DNA from: Sodiomyces alkalinus F11
Lineage: Eukaryota > Ascomycota > Sordariomycetes > Glomerellales > Plectosphaerellaceae
Direction of reading: 5' to 3'
Assembly (NCBI RefSeq): GCF_003711515.1
Contig: NW_021167079.1
Span: 5,636,385 to 5,700,384 of the forward strand
Length of the DNA: 64,000 bases
The position numbers and the translations under genes are program-made. Below, piece by piece: positions 22,901 to 35,477 of this stretch (positions are counted from its first letter, which is position 1; each line of letters starts with the position of its first letter). A model generated the notes under the pieces. The model was not told where the DNA came from. It did no database searches and saw only the letters and a program-made list of their open reading frames with translations.

Positions 22901-25900
22901 CAAAGCGAAGCAGCCAGGCTGAGACGCCGGGTGTCATCATCGTGCAACCATCGGCCTTCTCGTACAACTGTCGTCATCATCATAGCCGTCATGCTCCACA
23001 GTGATCGCCAAGAAGAGGCATTTATTATTCAATACTCGTAGCTTAGGAATTCTTGTTTCTAGATCTACTGAGACATTTCGCCAGGGTGATGGTAATTCAC
23101 GCTGTATCCGTTATCCGTACCGCAGTGAGGCTCCAATCTGGAATGCTACCGGCGACACATCGGTGGAGATTGGGGGTTGTTTCCACCACCATAGCCTCCC
23201 GGCACCCGTACTTGACTAGCATCGGCGAAATAGCATCCAAACAAAATGTTTTCAGATACCTACGAATTTACTGTACTGCGCGAGTTCAAAGGTACGAAGG
23301 ACAGCCCGGAGATCTGACGCCGAGCATTGCGAAAAAAGCAAGTTTCACTAGCCCGGCCATCCTCTTCTTGCAAGAGGTATTTATAATCTCCGAAAAGAAG
23401 GATGAAGAAGGGCTAACGTAACCAGGAGGGACGGCAGCTTAACGGATAGATGGGCATTTACTATTCGTAGTACGGATAGGATAGTATTGTTGCTTCTTCC
23501 TCCCCAGGCCCTTTGGCCAGCCCAGTCCACGGTTCGTAGTCAAATTAACATCCCATCTAAAAATGCCGCCAAAAAAGAGCAATGGTACGGATAAAATGCA
23601 GAACCAGGGATACCTACCCTACCTTAATTCACCAGAGGGCGAAACGCCTCACCGTACAGACAGTGCAAGAGGCTGGCATGGAAAACGAACAATGGCGAGA
23701 CGCCAGATCGATCGATGGATGGTTAGGGGGTGTGCATCCAACTACGAAGTAGAACTGCAATTCTGACGTTCGTCCTTCGCATCCATTCTCATCCTGCCAA
23801 TTCCACCCAACTCCGCTTCTCGCGGCCGGCAGTAACAGCCTTAGAAGGTTCACTAATAATCTGGGTTTGGTCTCAGAACCTCGCCGAGATTGGCCAAGAG
23901 TGGATATGTGCATGCAGTGCCCGTCGTCCATCACCAAAAGCTACCTTATCGATCAAAACCACTGGTACTCGGTAAGTGTCAATGTTGTTGGTTTGTCCTG
24001 GGCATTGGCTGCGCTGTTTGTCTTCGTACGATCACTTTTCCGGACGTAAAACCATAGAAGCCACGGACATGAAATAGATACGATACTAAGAATAATAACC
24101 ATGATAATAAGAACAATAATAATAAGGCTAACCAACAAGCGAGCCCGCCTGATATCTAAGCCCAGAACAAGACCCCTGCCCCTAGTACAACCAGATTTTG
24201 GTACAGAGGTAGTGTGGTGCGTAAGGCGCCCCATATCTCCTCTGCAGCCTCGTACCTAGTGTACAGGAAAAGGGAACAAGATGGCAAGTTCAAGATGAAC
24301 CACGCACCGCTAGGCTGATATCGCAAAGAACGCTGAAAGAAAAAAAAAAAGGGGGGGGAGGATTGACCAGCCTGTCTTCTGACAACCATTTGCGTGAAGG
24401 AGGTCCGGCACGAGGCTGAACCCGGAGAACTGAAGAAAGAGCCCAAACCCAAGTCTATATTCGCGATCCAAATCAGTTCTTTTCTTGCATCCAAAAATCC
24501 TATCCATTTTCTGTAGCTCAATCCCAGCCTCAAAGGCCAACCGACAAAGAAAGGGAACAATATTGAATATAGTGAAAATGGTAAATGCTGCCCCTGTTGG
24601 GCGTTTCCCACGGCTGAGTGGAGTCGAAGATGTCACATCGACGACAGGGCAAGACACCAATGCCTTAAGCAGGAGAGAGAGGCGAATGGATTTCGTCTTT
24701 AATAACGTGTTGTTGGTAGGTAGATCGCCGGCGCTTGAGTGACGATCGGGGTAGGCATTATGGCGAATACCTAATGCCCTATAGTCGATGTGCATCAAAA
24801 CTGGTCCAGCGTGTGAGACCGACGAAACGCGCGGGAAGCAGGAGAGAAAGAGAACGTTTTGCTGTTGCCGGAGAAAAGTAAAATAACCCCAAAGCCCTGT
24901 CTATGTTGTAAACGCCATGCCGTTGAACGCCCTGTGACGGCAGTAAAAATAGGTGCCGCGAACTCGAGGGAAAAATGTATAATCATAACGCCCCCACCCC
25001 CATGGCAGCCTTTCCCCAATTGTAGTGCTGCTGGAAAGCAAATGTATGTGGCACCGAGCCAAGCAATGTATAAGTGGTTTCTGACGGGGAATGGGTATTA
25101 AAGGTCGTGTGGTGGAATGGTGTAGAAATCGGGTCAGAACATCGTATGAGCAAGTTGTACAGTAACGCCGCAGGCAGTAGATGATGATTAGATAAACAAT
25201 TGTAGAGTGTAAGGTCGTTGTGCTCGAATGGGATGGTATGTTGTTGCGGCCGGGTTTTTTTTTTGTTTTTCTTTTGTGAGTGAATGGTAGCGTTCATGAT
25301 GTGGTGGTTCTTGACGCTCGCAAGTCCATGCGTGGGAGAGTTCAAGAACCTCGATGACGCGACTTATCGAGGCTTAGGGCGTGGTGGAGGCTTCGGCACC
25401 CCGGTGGTATCGTAGGCACCGCGGCCCATGTTGGCGGAACTCGTGATGCCTCTGAGAATCATTGTTGTGGTCGTGTGAGTATTCGGTCTACAATTGGTGG
25501 TGGTTAGAGATAGGCCTCGGAATGTTGAGCAGGATGGGGAATGAGAGCTCATGTGGGTCAAATAAATAGGGATACGGAGAAAGAGCCGAGACACCCAAGA
25601 TTATGAATATGTCGTAACAGCAACTGTGATTGTGTATGGCCCGGAAAGGGTGTAACCGAATAAGAATTGAATCGCCTGACTCACATATTGGGTTGATTCG
25701 TGGGAAGACAACCGGAGATGGCCTTCAGGAAGGAGAAGACTGGCGTTCGGCGCAATTTCGATCCAAGGCCAGCAGGGGAACGAATCCCAGGGAGGTAAGT
25801 GCTGGTGCGGCTGGGCGGTTGTTCGGAGCGTCCAATGCCTCGAAGATGTCCCGAATGATAGAGGGTTGCTAGTAGAGACAGACAGGAGGGGGGTAGGAAG

Positions 25901-26662
25901 TGGTATTTATCGACGCCGCGGCATGAGGTTGGCAGTTGACAAACGGGATTGGCCTTGGGATGTTGAATGGGCTTCCAGACAGGAAGCTGCTCTACCCAAT
26001 GTAGGTTGGATCGGGCCACAGATTTCGGAAGTGCCTTGCGCGGTTTGGGGATGCAGAATGAAGAAAAGCGTGATATCTGATCGACGCTCGTGCAGGTCTC
26101 ACTGAAAGATGAATGACAATAAGATCTTGCTTGCTATTGCGCTGGTCTGAATTGTTGGTAATTGTCGTCTCGGGAAAGGCGAAAATAGTGGATGCCGTGA
26201 CAAAGAAAGGGGGTTGATGTGTTGGTAGTGGAGACGGCGATGGATGCTGATAATACAGAGAGAAGAGACAAGAGCAGAAGCGAGAATGTGAGAAGCGACA
26301 CGGCGTATTAAAAAGAGTTAATAAAAGGTAGGTACGGATAGAGAGAGACAGACAAGGCAAGACAGAGAGGGCAAAGGAGCAAGGGATAGATTACAGGAAA
26401 GATTTTTTTTTTGCTCTTAAAAAGAAATAATGTCAGGGCGACGGGCGGCACGGAGGGATCAGAATTTTGGAATTTCTGGGCTACCACGGTCAGAAACCCT
26501 GCCCCTGCTTGGATGGATACGTCTCTGATGTCCCTAGTCGCGTTTACAAAGACAGGGAGCCCTGGCGGAAGACTGATGATTGAGAGACGACGTGAGGACA
26601 TAGGGTGGGTATGGGGGCACTGAGCGAACCCCATTTGGAAGACCCTTGCTGCGAGCTGCGAC

Positions 26663-26704
26663 CTGCACGCTGCACGCTGCACTCTGCACGCTGCACTCTG
26701 CAAG
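26663..26704. repeat. 7-bp minisatellite, six units
   Basis: Six tandem copies of CTGCACG/CTGCACT/CTGCAAG, seven bases each, without spacing. Confidence 0.9.
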
Positions 26705-29120
26705 CTGTCGTCTTCCACAGCTCAGGGGGTGGAAGCTTTCCCGGGCTGGGGGGATGGCCAGAGAATGTGTACATGGGTGATGATGGCGGATAGGTGGATA
26801 GGTGGGTGCAACGGGTGATGATCCTAACAAGGAGCCCACCCGGACCTGGTTCCTGAAGGACGCGTCCCCCAAACAATCTCAAATTGCCAGAAAAAGTAAC
26901 TTCATCCGGCTCCATGTACCTGGGCCCACTGTAATTACCTACCCTTACTGTGGCAATTGTTGACGGACCCACCACCCGGAGGCATGTACCTGTTCCCATT
27001 TCCCCTTATGGCTAAGATACTGTATAAAGTGGGCCAAGCTTGCTCGATTGAGATTTTACGGAGTTCAAAGTATCTTCACAGTTTCAGGGGAATACAAGGC
27101 GCCAGTCCCAACCAGCCGCAGAGTTCCCCGTCCTTCAGTCTGTCCCGGGAGTGCGGGTGTTTGCTGCTAGATGTGTCCTACTCACCGAGACCGGCACTGG
27201 CATCGCGAAGAGCAGTCTTGGTCGAAATGAGCCAAGAATATGGTAGGTACGTACTCCGTAGGTCGTGAGCTGACGGAATGGGACCCGTTTCAATATAGGT
27301 ATATACTTGTACTTCGCATCCGTATGATTTCCTGGGGAGAAGACGACGGGCTGGTCACCGAAGGTGACAGGATAGGTTTGGTAGCGAGATACTTATCCCT
27401 GCATCAACCAAAGTCGGAAGAAGAGACTGCCGTTGTGAGCCAATTCCTCGGGTCGTCAGTTGCTCTTCAGTTCTCGTCACCCATCACGGCACCCCATCAC
27501 ATCGCAGCCGCCTAAGGTATGTACTCCGTACTTTATTAGGCTCCAAGGCTGCTACTCCGTACCTAACCTTACCTAAGATAACATGTATCCGCAACAACTC
27601 TGATGACAATCGGGTTCCGGGTCGAATGATTGGTCCCTTCTGCGCGTTTGTCGACCGCTCCAATACACGTGGAGAGCCAGCCTCCAACCTATTTCTGCCA
27701 ATACATTCGTGAGTCTCAAAATGACTGGCCCTCGTTTGCGACTTTCGTCGCCAATTTTTGCGACGTGGGAGGGAGACCATACCGTACATCCAGTGACAAC
27801 TAGGCCTGCAGTGGTCATGCAGAGCTACGTAGATGCCAGACCATAAGCCACATCGTTCATGTTGATCGCTGCCATGACCCAGGCCCGTCCATCATGCCAG
27901 GGTGTGTGCAATAGAGCAATAGAGATGGATTGACGGTGTGTGAGCCAGGTATCCCTATCTGTACATATGTACAAGTATTTCCGCACCTGACATAATACAT
28001 GGCAGGAGTCTCTAGGTGGTTGCAGATAAACTGATGTTGAACTGAACTCGGAGGCTGAGCTGAGGGTAGATATGGGTCCGAGTCACGTCTCCAGGCTTAG
28101 CTCGTCGCTTGATCGTTGTCTGGGCTGCCGGATCACTTCCGGACCCAGAGATAAGTGGGCTTCTAGCTCTTTATGAGACAGATGGCCAGGAAACGGGCGA
28201 GATTTCGTCTAGACCTCCTCGTGGAACCATCCCCTGATTCTTCGGCAGGATTGCCATGTACATACGACCCTCCAATAGTTACGTACCGGTCAAGCGGTCA
28301 AAAAGTCGAGCCTGCGCATACAACGTGCTGGCGGAGCGTCAAGAATTACGAATACTTTGTAGAACGAACCACATTCACAACATGGACTACTCCATATATC
28401 GGCCTACACCCTTTGGCAAGGGGATCATGAACCAACTCTCTGCTATATATTCATGGCTCGTTCTTTAACATCGTAACATATGGATTAACAGAGGGATAGC
28501 ACGTGATACATGGCCTTGGGAGGTGAGAATCCACATACTATTCGCGGGATGCATGGTGGTTTATTGGGCAGGTGTTTTTGTTATTCTTTTCTCCTCTCTT
28601 CTTGTTGCCACCCGGCTCATCTCAGGCCTGCGTCCCGCAAGATTGGTACGGCTCCACACGGCGCGTTGCGGCGCATGAAGCGTGGATCTTAAAAGCAGAC
28701 AGTGCATGTCCTTGCAGTCCTGCGTACGTTATAGCCGTTTCTGAATTAGGTATGTACTTCGTACACCGTATGCAGTCTGAAGGCAATGGCTGCTTGATGG
28801 GCCCTTTTCCCGCCTCTCGAATTTGCACAATCAGGGACCAAAGACAACCGAGAAACCGAGTGTCAGTTCGCAACTTCATCTGTCGTTCCAGGAACATCCA
28901 TGTCGCCACGTTGAGCTCATCCTGGTCACCGGCTCATCCGCTATGTAATTATCGCTTAGTCCAAGTGGTCGATTGCCTACTAGGGATGGCAGAGACCCGA
29001 GAATGTCCTTCGCCATGTTTCTGGATTGGCCGGATTCCAGGTCTTGGGGGTTTCCAGGCAATGCCCTTACAACGTACCTAGGAGCTGCCCAGCAGCAGCT
29101 CGCCAGCATGTGGATGTGGC

Positions 29121-29142
29121 TTTTTTTTTTTTTTTTTTTTTT
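29121..29142. repeat. 22-base T homopolymer
   Basis: Uninterrupted T run in the gene-poor block, equivalent to a poly(A) tract on the minus strand. No retroelement reading frame is visible beside it. Confidence 0.85.
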
Positions 29143-30815
29143 ACCGTCCAGCTAATCAGCCCTAGCCGCAGAGCTGCCCCGGCCATGGAGGAAGAGTGGG
29201 ACGAGAGACAACATCAAAATGGTAGTACCTGGGTTCTGGGCCCATCATAGCGAAAGCCGTGAGAGAAGTGACGCCATGGTATGACGGTTTCGGCTTCTTA
29301 GCAAGGGGCGCTCCCCAAAGAGTTTAGCAGCGTGATTACATTCATAGAGACACACCTGCCGAAGTGGTTTCGGAAGGAGTCCTGTGCGACGAAACCCAGC
29401 GAGGCATCATCTTCATCAACGACTCTCCCCCATAATATAGTATCGGGCAAGCAGAGGTTTACGGTTTTATAGTCTGCCGTGAGTTCGTCTCCGTGTTTAA
29501 TAGATGATAGTAAGATGCGGGTCCTATTTAAAAGGAAACAAAACGGAATATTCGCGAAGGTCGGTTGAGTAACGTGTCTCGGATTTGTCGTATCAAGTGG
29601 CACCATAAAAAAAAGTTACCAAGTACGACAACATAGGACTTGTCGGTGACCGGTGAACGTATACTGTACCCTGTTTTCTCTCATCCGGGCGACGAGTGAC
29701 CGTAAAGGGAAAGGGGAAATCAGGCTGATATAATTAGGCTGGCCCGTGGTTTGCGTCGAATGTTTCCAGAACCGGTGCCACAGTCCCAGCTGGGACGTTG
29801 AACTGTGCAGCGCACCGAAAAGGGCATAGTGTGGTTGAGCCCCGTTTTATTCGTCTATCCTAGCGCCTCGTTGCTAACGGCCCGGCCCTGAAAAGCCAGA
29901 CCGTATCTTCTCGTTGGCTTACTTGTACATAACTTGGTGTTCTTATTTCAAGGGCATTAAGGATGAAATAAAGAGGGATGGGACCAGGAAAACAATGATC
30001 TTCCGCTCTAATCGCTCGTGGCTGGCACTTGTCCAATACCGAAGATCGGCGCACCAGGTATGCACATACACCACCTCTGTCGAGGTCAGAAACGTTAGCA
30101 CGTATCCGATGTAATATGACTGGCTAAGGTACCTAGGGATAACAGGGAACTCTTGTGGGTAGAAGTATAACCATACTAAGGTAAGGTACCTTAAGGAAAT
30201 CGGTACTATTTCTAAGTACCTCTACCCACACAAAAATACCATTACCTTTCCTCAACACCATCGTCAGGAATCGGTATCATTCCATAACCTGACGTAGGCG
30301 CTACGGCGTTGTATTCGTACGAACCAAAGACTAAGGTAAGAAGCTCCCATCAATGGCCTTTCAACCAGCCTTAATATCTGCCTTCAGCTCTTCCCTACCG
30401 ATCCGCGAGAGCTATAAATGTCGTGAATCTGGTGACAGGTTCAAAATCCTGACGTTGGCCTTGTCCGCGATATTTACTTTTGTACCTGTTTATATAAAAT
30501 AGGCGGGAAAGTACGGATCGACAGTATTATATAATAAGCGATCGACACGTGGGGCAAAGTCTCGCGCCAACGTCTCTAATCCTGGCAGAGGTGTAATTAC
30601 TCCACAGGTACATCAACTCAGATACGAGGTACCTAGGTGCCCTTTCAAGCGACACGTGTTACTGGGGAAAATACCCGTTGTTCGTACCTGCATTAGTCCG
30701 AGAGCCCCGGGCAAGGCCCGATCCCAAAAGAGTCATGAAACAGGGGCAGATTTTGCCTTCGGCCCGTCAGGGACAGCTTGGTGGGGCAGTTTGGTTGATG
30801 AGGTCGTCAACACAT

Positions 30816-30831
30816 ACATAGGTACCTATGT
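30816..30831. repeat. 16-bp perfect palindrome ACATAGGTACCTATGT
   Basis: A perfect palindrome centred on GGTACC, a clear example of the dispersed motif family found across this window's intergenic DNA. Confidence 0.85.
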
Positions 30832-33800
30832 AAAGTGTGGTCTCGCTGTCCCATCCCAATGGTCAGACGATATGTGCGTTGTACGTCCGTACTGTGTTGT
30901 CCCGAGGAAGTGTTCCGGGATCCGGCCAGGTATTTTGATTGCGGTTGGGTAAACGATGCCCCTGTCCACACCTGCGAAGTAGGTACGAAGTATATTCGAG
31001 CTCGTCTCAGTTAGTGTCTGACGCACGGAGGCTTGGTGCTGCCAGGAAATGAGACACGAAAAGTCATGCTCGGCTATTTGACGAACAAATATGAGACGCG
31101 ACTGGTCAAACTTCAGAGCGGCCGTAGACTAAGGTAAGTATGACCCGGTTGTTCGAAAACCCTTCCATGGTGAGTTCCAGAACCCCAGAAAACGCCGAGG
31201 CCCACTGGGATCCGAGAGGGACTATGCTTCTGAGCTTCCAACGGTGTATACCTTATCCTTATATGATAATGCTCAGGTGCCAATTTCTCGTTTACTCCGT
31301 ACAACGTACACTCACTCGTACGTCCATCTCTTGGACATTGGTAGCCGCGGCCCAGCTGTTATTAATAAGTGTGAATTAATAAGTGTGAAAAAGGTGCGGT
31401 CGGGCTACAATACCTAGTTGCTAGGGGTGTATTGTCCCTAAACACGATTCGCATATCACATGACTTCGCCGCCGTCCCGTCCACATGTCGCTAATGTTAA
31501 TAAGTGTCAAGGGACATAGATACTTGAGCCCTTGTGCGTGTGGACGTAACCCAGGGTAACGAGTCCGGAACTCTTTGATTGTCGTTCTTGGCAAGTTAGG
31601 ACACAGATATGGTCTTCCAACGAGGAGATTAGGGGGTGAGCCGGGCGGGGGTGGGTGAGAGGATTATCAACTGTGGTAGGCTGGCAGGTGGTAATGTTGA
31701 AAAATGGAGACGATGGGCCGCTCGAACAGGGGCGTTTGCCTCGTGGCATTCCCTGTCCGAGAGGCCGGGGAACATGTTCCGAGGCGTTGCCTGGTTGAAA
31801 ACTTTTATGCCAATTTCCTGGGAATCCCCATTACGATCTCCGCTGTCGACAATTGCCCACGGTCGAGACATGAGTCGTAGTCGAAAAGCATCTCTACCCC
31901 TAATATGCCTTCCCGTTTTCGCTCACCTGGCCCTTTCTGGTCTCAGGTGGAGAAGGAATCCCCTGGCAGCCAGAATGCGTCGTAATGTACTCCATATGGA
32001 CAGTAGAAATTTGTCGCTCAGGGTCATAGTTGAAAAAGACGAGAATTTTCAAGTTTTCCGACTACACGGATATATTCTTATACATGTAGGAGCCAGTGTC
32101 GAGAGCGTTCAACATAATTACAACGTACCTTAGGTACCTTAGGTAAGGTCTGCCTGGTGTCTGCGGTACGAATACAAACGTTATACGTCGTACGAAGTAC
32201 TTCCTTCTTTCTGTTGGGTACCGCCGTTCGTACTGCCTTTCTACCCCTCCCCTAACTAAGCCTTGGCAAGCTACTTGAAGATGGGTGGTGTGCGGAAGTC
32301 TGAGTACGGATTCAAGCTGAATACGACGAAGAGACAGATCGAAGGAACCACTCACAGAAAAGGATTCCCTGGATTCCTTCCTTTAGATTCGGGTCCTGCC
32401 GGCAGAGATGGGAGCCTGGGAAGATCCGAACAATACTTCGTACAACGTAGGTGTACGCTACTTGTTGGGGTGGCTTGCTGGCACCTGCAGTGATGCCCCT
32501 CAACAGCCATGTTATTGATTAACCGAGCTGGGCATGGAAGACGGGAGAAAAAGCCTCTCTTTGTCCCCCCTGTCATGGCGCATTCACCACCATCATAGCG
32601 CCATCTCGAGGTACTCTAACCTCGACATTAAAGCGACAACACAGTAAACGAACGATCCAAGGGGAGCGCGTCCTAGAAGTGCGCCTCCAGCGACATGGGA
32701 ACTGTCACTTGACCCCAAGAATACTCACAACTCCGAGAATGCGACATACCTATCTCTCGATGTTCGTCAGTGAAGGTCCTCCTCAGAAGCCAGATGGGTG
32801 GGTGCGGGAAGAAGGACGCCACAACGCCACATCTGCAAAGCTCATGACTCGGTGTGCGCCTTAGCTGCGCGTCCTGCATTTGCAGGATCAGGATCCTGGG
32901 ATTTGCCAGAGAAGCAAGATCCTTTGTCTCGGCTGCTCTCGTTTCTGCCCCGGACCCTGTCTTTTATACACTTTGAACCGTGGCGATCCTTCCTGCAAGC
33001 CTCACGAGGGCGCCCGTGTCGCTAACCATCGAGATTCTCAGATGAATGCCAACAACATCTTGTCGTCACATGAGGGAGGGAGATGCCGGCAGCATTCATT
33101 CGAGTTTTTGCCCCGGTTGAAGTCGACATGGCTACACAGGTGGACCGAATGGCGTGCCGCTGTCGTGTCTGCACTTACCTTGACTGCCTAGCTGCGGACG
33201 AATATCAGCTGGACGCCGGGCAAACCGACTCAAGTTTCACTGCGCCGACTGTAGGCTTCCAAATTGAGCGATCATGGTCGCCTAGATTCGCATCGACCGC
33301 GGTAAGGCGAGGCACGGCCGATACGGTTACGTGCACTCCGGCAATTCTTTGCCTTCTCAATGCAAATGCCCACATTGACTCGGAGGGAGGCCATCAGAAA
33401 CCCGGGCTTTCCTTTTGAGAATTTGCGTCGATGATCTGGAACGTCATAGCAGGGCCACAGCGGTGCCAGCTTCGTCGCGATTGTCTTGCTGTATGGGCTC
33501 GCACTGAGGGCACCTTTTTGTGCTTCCAGTTGGCCCATTGTGGTATGACGAGTCTTTGGGACCAACAACAGACGCAAACACGCCGAGGGCTAGAGTACGC
33601 TGGACCAATGGACCATATGTCGCCGGGTTGACCTCGAACATTGGCAAAATAAGCAGTCAAGCCTCGCCCGGAAACACCAGGACAAATCCGCGGCCCCGAA
33701 AATGTTTACCTGGACGGGACTGTGCTGCTCGGTCGGTGCGTATCCTGCATATTCTCGGATTTTTTTTTTCTTCTTTTCTTCTTACGAGGCTCGGCGATGT

Positions 33801-34807
33801 CTGTCGATGCCGTCCTCCGTCGTACAGTATGGGATACCCTATTCTGGAGCCATGGCGGTCGACTTTGGGGGCGCCCGATCGGACACTGAAACGAAAATGG
33901 AACTACCGGCTTGGTCAGTCCACGGCCGCCGCTTTCCTCGCTTGGTATCGATGTGTTACTTGAGTAGGCTCGAGGAGAGAACGAACAAGCCGTATCAGGC
34001 AGTTTCTCTGCACGACGGTCCTGGGCTGAGGCTACCGCCCTCGATCATCACCCGTGTTTCCTCGTCTCGTTTCCTCTCCCTTCCTTGTCCCGGCTTTGTC
34101 TCTTTCCCTTTTTAAGCTTTATATATATATATATGAAAAGAAAAAGACTCGTTTGTCTAGTTCAACGCCAACGGAGCTGGTCAGCCACATGGTAGAGAGA
34201 GAAGATGACATTGTCTGGCGCAGAAAAATACACAAGGTAGGAATAAGGGAGAGTGGGAAGTCTTCGCCGAGACGTGTCTTGTCCACTATTCTCAAGTTCG
34301 GATTGCTGTGTTGAGAATTGACCGGTGCTAAACTATTGATTCCCGGACAGGATTTTTTAGCTACGTCAGGTTGCCCAACAGCTACAAATGTCAGAGTTAA
34401 CTACCTCTCCGATTTAATACCGCCGCCTATGAGACGGATGAGGAGACTGCCCGCTGTAAGAGCCCGATACGAGACCCATATTGCCTTGTCCCTCGTTGTA
34501 CTTCGTACGACCGAGCCACTCTTTCTAATTTGGCAATCCGCGTCTAGGACCATTCCGCGGGGGAAGCGGGCTCACGTAGGCCGCCCATCTTTATGGTCCG
34601 GCATCGCCTTCCTGCAGTATCGCACATAGCTGACGGGCGCGAAGTGATGTTGTGCCGCCGGGTTGGAAGGGTCCGAGGCTTCGTGGAGTCATTTTGACTG
34701 CAATATGCACCCTGGTGGTAAGATGGAACCAGGAATGTCGGAGCATGCAAGGCGTCGAAAAGTATGATTCTGTGGGACAAGAATGGGTTGTGTGTTCGGG
34801 GGGGAAA

Positions 34808-34816
34808 GTATAAGAG
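34808..34816 (+). promoter_or_regulatory. TATA-like element of the small secreted protein gene
   Basis: GTATAAGAG lies about 155 nt before the ATG at 34966. Its role is inferred from spacing only. Confidence 0.3.
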
Positions 34817-34965
34817 CCGTTGGATGCCTGCCCGGTGTTGTTAGCGTTCTGTGTCCATCAGACATTCCAACTGAGAAGACAAGACATCGTTTTCGTCCCC
34901 AAACATCCAAAAAACCTTGTGAAAACCACCTTCTTTCCAACATCCAGCAAATCCCAAACGACAAT

Positions 34966-35477
34966 ATGAAGTTCATTGCCGTCCTGCCTCTCGTTGCTGC
35001 GGTCCTTGCTGCACCGACGCTTCAGAAGAGGGTACCGGGCGAGGTAAGAAAACCCTTTGTTGGCTTGATTGCTGTGTCGATTTCTTTTCTGATCCGAGAT
35101 AACGCAGGTGCTCCTCTGTACCGAGCCGAATTTCGGGGGCAAATGCGAAAAGGTTGACTTTACTCTCAACTACCCGAACGCTTGCCACCCTATCCCTGAG
35201 CCGTTCAGAAACAACCTGGGCTCTATCCGGCCCGATCGCGGGGCTCTGTGCCGGTTGACCACGTAAGTTGCCAGCTATGTTCTGCTGAAGGGCCACCTTG
35301 CTGATGATGAGCGATGACAGGGTCTCGGCAAAAGACGACTGCGACACGCACGGCGACCTCTTTATCGAGTCTCCCGGGTTTGCAGATCTGTTTTCCAAGA
35401 CGGATCATTCAGGTCAGGCCATCGCACGCAATGCGCACCACATTGAGTGTCAGCAGTGCACCAACTGCCAGGGATGA
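34966..35477 (+). CDS. small secreted cysteine-rich protein, beta/gamma-crystallin-like pattern
   Basis: Exons 34966-35043, 35108-35262 and 35321-35477 give 129 residues. Both introns (64 and 58 nt) have strong donors (GTAAGA, GTAAGT) and CAG acceptors and keep one frame. The N-terminus is a clear signal peptide (MKFIAVLPLVAAVLA), followed by a short pro-segment ending in Lys-Arg, a possible Kex2-type site. The mature part has eight cysteines. It contains VLLCTEPNFGGKCEKVDF and later a SIRPDRGALCRL segment, which resemble the Cys-bearing repeat of small fungal secreted proteins with a beta/gamma-crystallin-like fold. The last ten residues hold a tight Cys cluster (CQQCTNC). Function is unknown; an extracellular role is inferred. 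It stands alone in a gene-poor block, as many lineage-specific secreted proteins do. Confidence 0.8.

Larger units (their letters stand above)
19924..34965. other. gene-poor 15-kb block
   Basis: I read both strands and recognise no conserved protein, RNA gene or transposon here. Open frames are short, often without ATG, and lack domain signatures. The block is rich in dispersed short motifs: GTACTCCGTAC-like sites near 22430, 27250, 27530 and 27555, and AGGTACCT-like sites near 30125, 30185, 30625, 30820 and 32125. Simple repeats lie at 26663-26704 and 29121-29142. It is not obviously AT-rich, so heavy RIP is not suggested by eye. Confidence 0.55.
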
